Below, in pieces: positions 34,930-46,166 of a DNA stretch of 64,000 nt; the first letter of the stretch is position 1, and the number at the start of each line of letters is the position of its first letter. The notes below the pieces were generated by a model. The model ran no database searches, was not told where the DNA came from, and worked only from the letters and a program-made list of their open reading frames with translations. The DNA lies in assembly GCF_963678635.1 (NCBI RefSeq), contig NC_087062.1, positions 68,914,223-68,978,222 on the forward strand, given 5' to 3'. The position numbers and the translations under genes are program-made. The DNA comes from Symsagittifera roscoffensis. Its lineage: Eukaryota > Xenacoelomorpha > Acoela > Convolutidae.

Positions 34930-35321
34930 CATTCTTGTGTATTTATCTTTTATATGAATTCTACTGTTTAAATTTTTTATCATTGGTATATATTTAGTAA
35001 TAAATGGTATTCCAATGATATTAAGTTTTACATCAGTGATGTGGAAGGTTTGTATAAAAGAAGTGGGATTGTCCAGATTTTTTCTTTTTGTAACTGCGGT
35101 TCTTTAGGTATGTTTTGATAAATGTTATTTGTGCTTGAGCATTCTGTGGGTTTTTCTTCTGTTATTTCTTCTACTTTTTTTTCAATTTTTTCCCTTGTTT
35201 TGTTGCTGGGTATAGGTCTTGTATATAAGTTTAAAAGAAATTGATCATGGTTTTGATAGATGTGAGAATATATCGGTTGTTCGTATATAATAGGTTCGTA
35301 GTCATTTTCAACGTTTATCAT
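34930..35321 (-). pseudogene. Retropepsin relic lacking its catalytic motif
   Basis: Frame 35321-35028 ends IWTIPLLLYKPSTS, the strand that normally precedes the protease core. The next readable peptide in another frame is DVKLNIIGIPFITKYIP, the second half of the fold near the flap and C-terminal strands. No D-T/S-G motif appears between them, so roughly 30-60 residues including the catalytic Asp appear deleted. The upstream part is Glu/Lys-rich. Confidence 0.55.
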
Positions 35322-35459
35322 GTAAATTTAAATTGTGTTTTCTGTATCACTTTCGCTATCTGTGGATTCGCAATTGATGTGATTTAATTGCAATTCTGTG
35401 CTTTCGTTATTGTCAAAACCAGGGGGGTCTAATTGAGTTTCCTCAGTGAATTGTACCTG

Positions 35460-36190
35460 ATTTGTTCGCCTTTGATGTTTAGGTGTACCACTCCTATAAT
35501 TTTGTTGTGAATTTTGATAGCGTGTGTTATTCCTATGTGGTGACTCTGAGTAGTTTCTTTGTCTTTTGTTATAACTCGAATTTCTATTCTGTGAATTATC
35601 GCGTTCATTTTGATAATTTTCTATTTTGATCTGTTGTTAGAATAATCGCGTGATCGATTATTTTGATATCTAGGGTTTCGATTATTTGAATAGTGTTTCT
35701 ATTCCTATCGTTTGGATAATTTCTATATCTATTGTATGAAGACTTTCTAGATCGATTATTTGAATAATTTCTATTTCTAGAATTTGAATGCAACTGGCAT
35801 CAAACAAAAATTCAGGTTATTTAGAATTTGATCTTGAATAGTTACTTTGAGATTGATTATTTCGACTATAAGATCGACTATATCTGTTTTGTGAGAAAAT
35901 TCGTGATTTTTTTGGTATGGTGATCTTCCTCTACATTTCGTATTATAGGGTGCTTGTTGTCTAGAGTAATTGGAGTTATTTGGAAGTGGTTTTCTTGAAC
36001 TATTAATACTATGAAAGTTTTTGGTGGGTAAATTTTGGTCTTTTTTCAAGTATTGATAAAATGATTTATTTGGTTCTCTATATTTCTGTGGTTTGTTTTG
36101 GTTATCTTGTTGTTTTTGTCTGCGTTCGGCAATGCTATGTCCGTATCGTCGGCAATGATTACACTATTTTTTGAATGACGGTTTGCCTTT
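35460..36190 (-). pseudogene. Nucleocapsid region: degraded zinc knuckle and Arg/Ser/Asn repeats
   Basis: Around 36165-36125 the minus strand reads CNHCRRYGHSIAER, a CCHC knuckle whose last Cys is changed to Arg and which is preceded by a stop. Downstream frames 36049-35777 and 35793-35605 are built of repeats such as NYSNNRSRKSSYNRYRNY, typical of basic RNA-binding tails. Together they follow the capsid domain and precede the protease, the expected place for nucleocapsid. Confidence 0.6.
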
Positions 36191-36300
36191 AAAATTTGGA
36201 TTTTTCTCGTATTTGTTAAAAATTTCAGTGATCTTTTCGGATAATTCTGTATCAGAATCGTTGATATTGTTTATCTGTGAAGTAGTAGTTTGGATGTTGT

Positions 36301-37400
36301 TCACATTTTGTATTTTAGGTTTTCCGTTTCTTCTAATTTCATTGTGATTTCTGCTTGCTCTAGTTTATCTACTAGTTTTCTAAAGTCTAAATCTGGTTCT
36401 CGGATTGAGGAAGGGTGTGATGCTCTCTTTTTTATTGCTATTTTTCTCAATTGGGGTGTTAGAGTCATCATTAAGATTTTTGTCATCTTTGTATTTTTAT
36501 AATCATGAGTATTGAGCGAGAATGCTTTTCGGACTACTGTTTCTATTCCTACTGCAAGTTGTTTAATCGTTTCATTTGGTATTCTACGAATCTCATTGCA
36601 TAAAACTCTTTGATGTTGTTTGTTTCTTTCTGAATTAAACATTTTTAAGAATTCGTTCGTGAACCTTGTCCAATCTGACTTTTTTCTATAGGTAAAACTG
36701 AAAACCATTTTTGGGCTTCGCTGTCGAGTGTGGTTTGCATTAAAGCTGTGCGTATATGTATCCAATGTTGATGAGGTGGCGTGTTTACTGGTTCAGATCC
36801 TATAATTAAAATTAAATTTGCTGTGACTGCATTTAAGTAATCTTCCACGGAAAACTCAGGGTCTGTGCCTGTGAATACCATAAGTGGTTTATTTGATGAT
36901 ACTGATGATCCACCCATTAGGTATGGATTCATAGTCATTTGTAGTGATTCTGCGGCATTTGGCATTTGAGAAAAGTTTGTAAGTTGGCTTTTTGTTATTT
37001 CATGTTGTTGTAAATCATATGGCAGTGGAGTTTTGTTATGCATTTGTGTTGGTTGGTATGATTGCGTGTTAACTGGCTTTTTTTTGTTGAAAATTATTGT
37101 TGTAAGATTTTGGATTATTTCTAGGTTGTCGTGTTTGTTCGTTTCGTGTGTATGGTTCGAAAATATCTGGTTGGTCAATACTGTAAGAACGAGGTCTTTG
37201 GCTTGAAAAAAATGGTTGATGATTTTGATTATTGTATTCTTCATCATCTGATAGAAAATAATTTTGTGCATAATAATGAGGTTGATTTCTGGATGGTTTT
37301 TATTTGTATTACTTTTATTTTGTTTAAAAAATGGGTAATTTCCACTTTGTTCTTGTGAGGATTGTGATTGATTATGCAAGTTTACTGAATTTGAAGTCAT
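36301..37400 (-). pseudogene. Gag capsid-like domain
   Basis: Two frames, 37400-36645 and 36765-36301, form one Gag with a frameshift near 36690. After an Asn/Gln/His-rich N-terminal part come LMVFTGTDPEFSVEDYLNAV, W-containing EAQKWFSVLPIEK and WTRFTNEFLKMFNSERNK, the arrangement of Retrotrans_gag capsids. The second frame continues LPRLRKIAIKK-like LTPQLRKIAIKKRASHPSS and a helical C-terminus rich in Glu/Lys. The capsid polymerises around the element RNA. The domain is in good shape apart from the frameshift. Confidence 0.8.
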
Positions 37401-37599
37401 TTGTCGTAGATTTTGACTTTGTGAAAAGAACGAGTTTTGAGTATTTGTTTTATTTGTTTTTTATGTTCTGCGAAATTAATTCTATGTGATGTTTGTTGTT
37501 TTTATGATGGTTTTGTTACTGGTCGGAACGTTGGATAATCCATTTGCGAATATTTTCGTGCAACAGAGGGTTTTACTGTGGATTGTATGATTGTTTTTT

Positions 37600-38646
37600 T
37601 ATTATTAGAGTTGTGAAAATGGTTTGAATTGTTGAAGTGCTTCGTTGCGCTTCTGTTGTTGTTATTGTTTCATCAATTTCTTCGCTTACAAAATGGGATG
37701 GAGTTTGTATATCTCGTTTTGTGAGATTTCTTGTTCCATTTAAGTTATCATGATTTATGAATGTAGAATTTAAACTATTATTTCCTGTTCTTTCATGGAA
37801 AAATGAATTATAATTTAAAGGTGTTGCGTCAACTGTAAGTGGATATACTCTAACATAATCTTTGTTAGTAGAGATAGTTACAATTGCCTGACTGGATATA
37901 TCTGTTGGTATATTAAAAAATGATTCATGAGACCATTCAGGGTCCCAAACATAATCTGATTGTTCTGCTAGTACAGTTTCCTCATCTGTATTTTGTGGTC
38001 TAAAATTTTTTCATGCTTGTTCAATAAGACCAATATTGTGATTAAAATAATCGATTACGAGCCATGCTATTGTTTTTTGTAAATCGTGTCTAAAATGATG
38101 TGTTATTTTGTTTTTTGTTAGATCTTCTCGGATTGCATTTAAAAAATTTGAAAATATGTTTATTTCCTGTCGTAAAATTGTATGTCAAGCTGTTTGAGTT
38201 GGTGGATTGCCTTGAGGTTCATTCAATTCTAATTTAGATAAATAGCTATAGATAAGTGAGAATACATTATTTGCGAATATTGAGTTTGCTCTTATTGAGT
38301 TTTGATGTTGTATGCTTTTTATGTTTTGTGTAAAAACTTCTGAAAATTCAATATCTACCTCATCAGTTTGAATGAGATATCTGTCATGAAATGCATTTGG
38401 TGATCTGATTTCTATTGTGTAGATTCCATATTGTGATATGAAACTACATATACTTTTGAGATAGTGATCAGGAAGTTGTCTTTTGGTTATTACATCGGGA
38501 AATTCTCTTGTGCACGGACTTTCTCCTTTTCCTAATAAGTTTGCAATTAAATTTTGACAAAATTGTACCTGTCCTCGAACTTCGGTTAATGCAGATATTA
38601 AAAATGGAAGTAGTGAAATTTCTGGGTTATCTTCATATCGAATCAT
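37600..38646 (-). pseudogene. ORF B upstream of Gag (unknown)
   Basis: The clean frame 38646-38185 (153 residues) begins MIRYEDNPEISLLPFLISAL and contains PCTREFPDVITKRQLPDHYL. After one stop the same reading continues with QEINIFSNFLNAIREDLTK and AWLVIDYFNHNIGLI, then VWDPEWSHESFFNIPTD and KRDIQTPSHFVSEEIDETIT to about 37640. In total about 330 residues of coding-like sequence precede Gag. I recognise no domain. It may be an N-terminal (matrix-like) extension of Gag or an independent protein. Confidence 0.5.
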
Positions 38647-38701
38647 TTTTGTGTTGTATTACTGTTAATGGGTAATTTTCAATGTGTCTTTTTGCTTGAT
38701 T

Positions 38702-39088
38702 CTAATTGTGTAAACGTATTGGTTCGTTTGTGTAGCAACTTTCTATTCTACGTTTACCTTTTATTGATGCTGGTGACGTCGCTTCTGAATCAGTGAAATA
38801 TAATTGATCGTCAATTTGATGGTTTTTGTTTATTGAGTCTTTTAAATTGTGAAGTTTTTGTATTGCGGTTGTTTCTGATAATGAGACTGCGTTTCTTCGT
38901 TTTGAAAATCTTTTTCTAATAGTTTTTTTTTGTTTGTTAATTATTTTCTTTCTTAGTGTTTGTCTTTTTGTTCTTATGTATCCCACTGATTGTCTGTGTG
39001 GTTTGATTACGAGGTCGTATTTGTCGTCGTTAATTAAACAATTGTGTATTATGATTGTTTGTTTGTTTCCTAAATTGTCTCTTGACAT
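38702..39088 (-). pseudogene. ORF A, basic protein upstream of Gag (unknown)
   Basis: 128 residues starting MSRDNLGNKQTIIIHNCLIN. The middle is strongly basic (KRQTLRKKIINKQKKTIRK), which could act in nucleic-acid binding or nuclear import. It is the first coding frame after the 5' LTR and a 1.27-kb leader. A frame change and a stop separate it from ORF B, with which it may once have formed a single reading frame. No known family comes to mind. Confidence 0.5.
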
Positions 39089-40361
39089 AAAGTTTAGGAT
39101 GATGAGTGCAAAATCTGGATTAGTGATTCTAATGTCTTAAACTGTTAGTTCTTACATTTTTTTGTGGTTAGCCTAACTTGGGTCGTATATTTGGTTTATA
39201 GAGAAAAGCGTGTATCGATTCTTGAGAATGATTTGTATTTTCTCGTGACTAATTCTAAGCGAAGATAGACCTACCTAATCTTACTTAGGGGCTGTGATTT
39301 GTGATAAAGAGTTGGAGAATAGTAAATAGATCCACAAGTTTGAATATAATTAGAACGCAAGTAGTTCATTAGATACTATTTTATGACTTACTAAGTTTAA
39401 GTGTTTTAGCCTGGGTCATCTAAGATGAGGGGGATCAAAGGAAGGATGAGTAACCGAAGTTATTCACTGTTTATCTTAATTAAAATGTTTTTTTTTGGAA
39501 AATTTCTGTTAGTTTTAAGTCGTTGATAAGGTTTGGGTAGTGAATCGACGTTTGAGGTCGTTAGACACTAATTAAATTGTGAGTGGGATTACAAAATTGT
39601 TCTATTTGATCCAAGGATAGGCCTTGATGATCAGAGATTTAGATAATTAGAAATTTAAAAATTTAATTATGGTTTAATTTAAAGATCCAAGGTAAAACTT
39701 GATGATCTGCTATTTTAAATCAAAATAATTTAATGAAAGCAAGGATAAGCCTTGATAGTTTAAAATTAAAGGGTTAAGGTTAAGTTTTAGTTTTGATGAT
39801 TGTTAGTTTTTTGAAATTCGCTGTTATGTTTTAGGTGATTGAGCTGGGATGAAGAGGTGATTTATATATACAAACAATTTATGATTTATACTAACTAATT
39901 TTTATATTTTTATATTCAATAAATATTTTTTCAAGATGTTATTTAATTTACAGCTGATTTAAGGAAATTGACAAGTGTTGTTTTTATTAGTCGTTATCGT
40001 ACAATTATAAGGTTTAGCGCCAAGAAAGGTTATTGAAGATAAATCTTCAAAGTTTTATGTCGGTGAATGAAAATTTAAATTTACTGCTGATGGTATCATA
40101 AATACAAAAGTTTGATCTCGTTTTTGTCGTACTATCATGAAATCAATTGGTAGATTTTTTTTCCTAATCGTATGTCATCTCTTGTTCGACGTTTTCTTCC
40201 AATACTGGGTAACTCTCGTATTGTTCGGAATATTGGATCTGATCTATTGAGTCGTTGAGACATATCTACTAAGTTTTTGTCATATAACTTTTTAAAAATG
40301 TTGTATTTGTCTAATTCTAATCTAATTTTTGTCTAAGTCTAGGTTAGTTAAGGTCTGTTCG
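39089..40361 (-). other. 5' leader of the large retroelement
   Basis: About 1.3 kb without conserved frames between the primer-binding site and ORF A. It contains short repeats of the type CAAGGATAAGCCTTGAT / CCAAGGTAAAACTTGATGAT near 39610-39760. Such a long leader could carry packaging or translation signals; nothing specific can be named. Confidence 0.45.
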
Positions 40362-40379
40362 AGCCTTTAGGTCGCACCA
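40362..40379 (-). promoter_or_regulatory. Candidate tRNA primer-binding site
   Basis: Minus strand, 2 nt after the 5' LTR end (CA at 40382): TGGTGCGACCTAAAGGCT. It starts with the TGG that pairs with a tRNA 3' CCA end. Its complement contains GTTCGAGCC, like a tRNA T-arm, slightly further in, though the spacing is one base short of a standard tRNA. Confidence 0.65.
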
Positions 40380-40381
40380 GA

Positions 40382-40729
40382 TGAGTTATGTACGAATTAC
40401 TATACTCATAGAGTAATTTCAGATAAAGTACACCGTCTGCTCGTCACATTATCTTATTTTCGGCCGGATAGATTTGTGCAACTTCTTAGTCTAATACCAA
40501 TCTTAATCTTACTCATATATCTCCTAGTCTCAATAGATCTAGTGTACACCGGATGTATTCTAAGTTAAATTCAAATTGTTCTGGTGTTGAAACTACAAGT
40601 AGTTTCAACACTTCACAAATAAATAAGTTGTTAGTTTGATGGAGTATGATTGGTTAGTATTTAATATTTTATAGAGATAAAATATCATAATAATAACCAA
40701 TGATAAATACTAGTTTAGATCTGGTTCCA
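40382..40729 (-). repeat. 5' LTR of the large retroelement
   Basis: 348 bp, minus strand TGGAACCAG...ATAACTCA. It is followed outside by the target duplication AAAG at 40730-40733. It lacks a roughly 30-bp segment present in the 3' LTR. Confidence 0.93.
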
Positions 40730-41079
40730 AAAGATGAAAAACTTTAAAAGTCCGAAGATTAGTTGGGGTGAGTAAATCCAAAGGAGGAAAAGATATCGAC
40801 AAAAATGGAGGAAAGCTGATATGACAGTGAATGAGAGAGGCTTTTGTATTCCACAAGTACAAGGATCGAGTTTGGACAAAACCACCAAACTAAACATGAA
40901 AAAAACTGGTGAAGGGAATGGCCAGAAAGTAGAATGGACCAAGCTATACTAGACTTAATCAGGCCTCAAATAATATGTTCAACAACTAACGTCAATGTGG
41001 GGGAGGGGGAGGGGGTGGGGGGGGGCATAACTAATCACATCGAGGACACAATCTAAGCGGAGAGGAATCTTAAGATGAC

Positions 41080-41500
41080 TCGAGGAAGATGAGACAACAC
41101 GGAAGAGGTTGTTTCATATGTGGATCATTGGATTCTTGGTTGAGAGATTGTAAAAACAATAATTATGGTTCAAAGATGAGAAGTGGTAAAAGGGGAGAAG
41201 AAACAAACAAAGATACCTCATAGTACGGCAGAAGATTCCACCAAAATTTGCACGCGACCATAACAGACGAAAATACTGAAGAAGATTAGATCTCACATCG
41301 AAAAAATTTCGCCGAAACCGAGGAGAAAACTAAAATCCCTCGTTATTTTGCAGAAACAGATCAAGCAGAAGATGAAAATGTGACAACTGAAGAGGCTAAA
41401 GATCTAAAATTAACAATTAAAAACAGAAAAGTGAACAGAGAAAGTCGATCAGTTTTGGAAGATGAGGCGTAATAAAAGCAGAACGTGTGAAAGTGAAGGG
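41080..41500 (+). pseudogene. Possible zinc-knuckle gag relic
   Basis: Frame reading GRGCFICGSLDSWLRDCK at about 41101-41155 has the C-x2-C-x4-[H]-x4-C spacing of a retroviral knuckle, with Ser in place of His. Downstream the frame is Lys/Glu-rich (IPRYFAETDQAEDENVTTEE) to about 41470. It could be part of an old Gag; no RT was found in the next 4 kb. Confidence 0.35.
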
Positions 41501-43209
41501 TGGTTTTACCACATTAGATGAATGCGATTAACGATGAAATAACTTTGCTACTGGAAGTTGAAGCGATCGAAACTACAAGAAAACAACAGACTTTTTGGTT
41601 ATAATCTATTCAGAAAACACGAAAAAGTCGCTTAGGGTTGAAGATCAGCGGTAGCCCAAAAAAATGAGAAAAATGAAACAGTGAAAGTGGATCGGAAGGT
41701 GAAAATGCGAATGAAATTGAGGTAACAGAAAATAAAGTAGAATCTTTTTTTGAATCTTTTTGCAATAATAAAAAGAAATCGAAGACATCCACTTAAGATC
41801 TGGACACGCAAGACAAAGAAAAAAGAACATTCAGGTTAGAGTAAGTTTCAAAAATCAAAAAACTTGAAAAGATATCGGAGAATTTGGTAGCTAGTTACAC
41901 TGGTTGCAATGAAACAGGACAAGCGGGCAATTAAAAGTTTTTAAGCCGAGAAGTAAAGACTTCAATGATTCGAAAGCAATTAAATCAGCTTATTGGGTAG
42001 ACCTTAAAACAAAGCAAAAAAGTTATTACGCCAAATGATACATGAATTTTTGAGGTTCTTTTTAGTGACAGCAGTCGATTCTAAAAAACAAGCAATGATA
42101 ATGGAAAATTTTCTAATAGAATGTTTTATGTGATTTTACATGACCTGTGGAGTGAACTCAATATTAACTTGATCTTATTATTGAAAACGACAAAAAGTGC
42201 TTTTTGAGGACAACAGCAGACTGCGCCTTTTTTGAAATGAAGCGATAGAGAGACATAATTGGATAGTGAAATATATGTTAACCAAATATCGAAATGAAAA
42301 CTTTTAGGACTTTCATTTAGAAACTACAATCACTCATGCCGTTATCGTATGATGTAAAAGAAAAGGATTTATAGGTCGAATCCAGCGAACCGAGTGACTC
42401 GAGAAGAAATCCTCCCGGTCTTGAGAATGTGTGCGGGCATATATACAAGCCCTGAAAACACTTTTCGATGAACTTCATAAACCCAGAAAAAAAAACATTG
42501 TAAAGATTGAAAATGATATCAATTTAAACTTCAAAGAGGGGAGGGAGAATCGACATGTATAACAATTGAAAGATTTATTTAGATCTAACCAAATTTCTTA
42601 AGAAAAAACTACTCAAATGGATAAACATTATTGCAATCGAGAAAACAATCATTATGGGTTGCCATGTGAACTCCTTGTCCGCATTCTTTACTTGAGAGTA
42701 AAACCGGCAAAAAATGACAAATGACAAAATGACAAAACTTTCAACAGTCTACAGAATAATTTGAACGAACCCAACATGAGCGATGCTATTTTGAGAAAAC
42801 TCATGAAAAAGGGCTGCAAATCGAACCTAAACTTGACCGAACACAGGAGAAAGCAATCAGTAGTAAATGCCTAGAAGCATTTTGAGTCACATAACAATAA
42901 ATCCGCTGAACACGCATCGGTCAAATGAGATGACGACAAATAGCGTACCTCAACTGGAACAAAATTAAAAATCGCTCAAATGCAACTTGAATAATCAACA
43001 AAAAATTATTAAGGACAGGTGCTAAAAGTGAAAAAGAGGCACAAAAAGAGATGAACATCAGTTGGATACAAAGAGAAAAGGAACTATTTGAGATAGATCT
43101 GGTGTGTGAAAAATTGAAAAGGATTAAGCGGGGCGTTATCAGTAGAAGCAGGGCGCTATCATAGAGTTCACATTTGCGACACGCAAAAATTTAGTGTTTT
43201 TTACCTGAT

Positions 43210-45400
43210 TTACAAAACTTGTAGCAAATTGTTGAACAAAATGAAGGTAAGCAAGAAAAAGTGAAGACAAATTGAAGCAGAAGGAGAAAATTGCAAGGAA
43301 AAACAGGGTACAGAAAGAAGAACAAGAAGACAATTAATGAAGAAACAGTGGAGGCGTTTGAAATTGTTAGCCGAATGCTGGGATACAGTGTGATAGCAAA
43401 CAGCCTGAATGGAGCGGTTTATGAATTGCGACCGGTACTGCGGAATGAGGCAAAACAGATTCCCCAAGAGCAAGAGACAGAAATTATGCGAGAGTAGAAT
43501 CTGCAAAGTTGGAAAAACGTGATTAGGGCAAATCGAGCGATAAAGGCAATCAGAGACATACAGAGAAGTGAATAAAGAAGGATGATCATTGAAATATAAC
43601 TTAATGGGAACGTTCAAAAGGAACAAAAGAGCAAAACGATGAAAATAAAGGAAATTAGAACAAAGCGCAGAAGAGGAGCAAACTAGAGGAAAAAAACTTC
43701 GAAAATATAGACATAGAGTACCCAAACAAGTTTTAAAAAAGAGTGCAGCGAGTGAAGCAAGAATCGCTCGATTCCGAAAAGAAGAGATTGGAAGTGAAAC
43801 TGAAGAGGACAATGCACACGAGGAAGATGAACGCTTCACAATGGAAAACAAAATAGCGACGAAGACAATGGAGATGGTCAACTCGAGCACTACGAATGTA
43901 GCTACGACAAGAGGATCGAAAGAAGAGAAGAAAGAGATATCAATGATATGGGTGAGCAGAGAAATGGAATGGGGCGAAACTTTATCAACACAGTTGCGAG
44001 TGATGGATTTTGCCGCTCAATTAGAAGAGGTGAGAAAGACATAGTGGAATACGCATTTGTTCATGATTTTGTTCATGAAAAGAGCTGGAAGAATGGAACT
44101 TTTTCAAAGTTGTGAAATTGGTTAGCAATCAAGGAGCCGGGGATCTTGGGAGAATGAATTTAGGCAAAAGATTGATGGACATTTGGAAAAGCAAAAGGCA
44201 AAAGATAGGAAATTTCGATATGAATAGCCAGAAGCGAATGGAGATTGGATGTGCGAGGAGATCAGGAAGAGCAGAGCTTAACATTAAAAAGTTTGCATCA
44301 ACTTCGTCGGAAAAATCATGCAGTTTTGCCTTATGCATAAAAAAAGATAAAATTGGACTCAATTACGATCGATATCAAAATGTTTTTACAATCTCGACGG
44401 AAAAAGCGAGATGTCTATGTACAACCATCAGCGGAGGCTCAAAATCTCAAGATGGATTGTTGACAAGATGCGGACTGAGTGATGCAGCTCATGAGTGGTA
44501 CCAAACACTAATTAACAGACTAGAAACAGGCGTTGCCTTGAGGTTTTGAGTGCTCACGTGGACGATACTCACATCAGAGGTACAGCAGAATTTGAAAATA
44601 GGGCAGAGAAGGCGCTAGATGGGTTGAGGCTTAGAACGATATAGAGGCAAAGCTTTGGTTTTTTGGGCCGGAGTTTTGTGGCATACAGCGATTATGTCAA
44701 GATCAGACCAGTTCTAATGAATGGCATGTCCATAAATTATATTGGAAAAAATTCTGCAACTGACCATGAGATGGCCATAGCAGATGGGATGGTGGCCATT
44801 CGATCTTAAATCGATAAATACTATGGACGACGATTATTAAAAGGATCTATCAAGAAGACCAAACTATCAAAAAGACCGAACCACGTGCTGGGCCATCTGA
44901 TTGCGCGTCTGACATGAGGATAAACAAAGATAAACTAATTAACAGGCTAAAAATAGGCGTTGCCTTGAGTTTTTGAGTGTTCACGTGGACAATACTCAAA
45001 GAGGTACAGCAGAATAAAAGTAGTCAGGGTTTATAAGCGACTTCATATGCAGTCAATCAATTTCAGAAAATCAGCTGGAACGCTACAAATGGAATTTTGT
45101 GGAGATGCTAGTCAAAAACACTGGTCTACAATGAGAAAACAACAACCTTTGAACAAGTGCACGTCAAATTTTTTGAGGCCAAACCGTATGATGCCAGCTT
45201 CACAAGCCAAGAGTGTGTTTGTTGGTAATCATTTTGAGACTAAAATTTGCAGATTCACGGTGCTGACAGACGGTAAATAGGTGCAACTGACAGTGGATGC
45301 GCCAAAAAAAACAAAGATGTCAAACTCAAGGAGAGACATAGAGATGGTGCGGCGAGGCAAATACTTTTTGAAGGATTTACATTTGTTGAGTTGACACTAG
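43210..45400 (+). pseudogene. Purine-rich decayed coding sequence, unidentified
   Basis: Frames at 43291-43497, 43841-44044, 44112-44549, about 44550-44830 and 45047-45280 follow one another in different registers. Peptides such as GRSFVAYSDYVKIRPVLMNG (about 44665-44725), EFCGDASQKHW (about 45090) and SVFVGNHFETKICRFTVLTDG (about 45215-45275) look protein-like. The upstream part is very rich in Lys and Glu with Arg. The product is unknown; the region looks like an old transposon or pseudogene on the host strand inside the intron. 41500-43200 shows only more of the same purine-rich, stop-filled sequence. Confidence 0.35.
44503..45016. repeat. Direct repeat pair inside decayed coding sequence
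   Basis: A segment of about 90 bp with CACTAATTAACAGACTAG, GGCGTTGCCTTGAGG and AGAGGTACAGCAGAAT at 44503-44594 recurs, diverged, at about 44929-45016. The copies are about 430 bp apart, which suggests an old local duplication. Confidence 0.6.
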
Positions 45401-45800
45401 TGATGATTGAGGATTGCCTGGAAAGAACGTGAGCGGCTTTTTCAAGATGTGTTCAATTTTTGGTATCATTTGAGCTCCAAACTAAAAATGATAAAAAATT
45501 ATAGTACCTGCTAAATTTACCATTCTCAATGAAGTTCATCGCGTTGTCGAAAAATCTGACAAGAAAAAAATCTGATAGTTCAAGCAAAGTGGGTTTCATC
45601 AATTTGTTTTAAAAAGACATCTATTGGAAAATACATAACCAGGCCAAAATATCTATTATCATCGGATATCAATGGGTATTCATGTTTTCAAAGTAACTTT
45701 CAGGTAGATTTGATGAGACAAAAAGGCTCCAGGAAAGTGGGCCTGATCCACTGAACTTCTAATACCATATAGTGGACCGCATTGGAGTTCCATGAATAAA

Positions 45801-45986
45801 AATCGATTATAATTGAGTTTCTATGTCAGGGTCCACAAAAGTGAAAATAAATCGTTCATAATCAATTAAAATGGATAATAATTTTACCACTTTTCGAGGC
45901 AACAAAATCCTTTTTTCATCCATTATAATCGATTTTTTTTCACTTTTGTGGACACTGACAATGAAACTAAATTATAATCAATTTTT
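45801..45986. repeat. Foldback (inverted repeat) element
   Basis: Arms of about 70 bp at 45801-45875 and 45918-45986 are imperfect reverse complements. Examples are GTCCACAAAAGTGAAAA against TTTTCACTTTTGTGGAC and TCGATTATAATTGAG against the AATTATAATCAA end. The spacer is about 42 bp. Short related TTATAATTGATTATAATC pieces occur at 46780-46900. Confidence 0.75.
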
Positions 45987-46166
45987 TTCCATTTTACTGA
46001 GATGCGAATTTCAACGCACATGAAGTTTTTTCTACGTTTTAAAATAAAGTTGGTTATGTTGGTTACTTGTTGTTTAATTGAATTTTTTTCTACCTAACTT
46101 TGATATTTTTGTTACTTTTATATTACTCAACATTACCCCCTAGCGTTTGCCCATTTACAACAAAGA

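Larger units (their letters stand above)
22076..40729 (-). mobile_element. 18,654-bp Ty3-like LTR retroelement with Env-like module
   Basis: On the minus strand two LTRs (40382-40729 as 5', 22076-22454 as 3') start TGGAACCAG and end ATAACTCA. The 4-bp target duplication AAAG lies at 22072-22075 and 40730-40733. A TGG-starting primer-binding site follows the 5' LTR after 2 nt. Internal order is unknown ORFs A and B, Gag capsid, zinc-knuckle relic, protease relic, RT with YLDD, RNase H, zinc-binding and DDE integrase, GPY domain (duplicated), pol tail, pre-Env region, Env-like glycoprotein, post-Env frames and about 1.6 kb of noncoding sequence. Ty3 elements usually span 5-8 kb, so this is more than twice that. 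LTRs differ at about 18 of 345 aligned sites plus one roughly 30-bp indel, and stops and frameshifts are spread throughout, so it is dead but still structurally complete. Confidence 0.93.

Noticed and set aside
24030-39088. Plus-strand open frames opposite the retroelement
   Set aside because: They are antisense to Gag, Pol and Env-like frames with clear motifs on the minus strand.
43210-43890. 226-codon open frame on the minus strand, rich in Leu/Phe/Ser
   Set aside because: It is the complement of a purine-rich coding-like stretch; the hydrophobic composition follows from the base bias and no motif or start context supports it.
41080-45400. DIRS or tyrosine-recombinase element
   Set aside because: A knuckle-like motif hinted at a retroelement, but no RT, RNase H or recombinase motif could be found in the following sequence.
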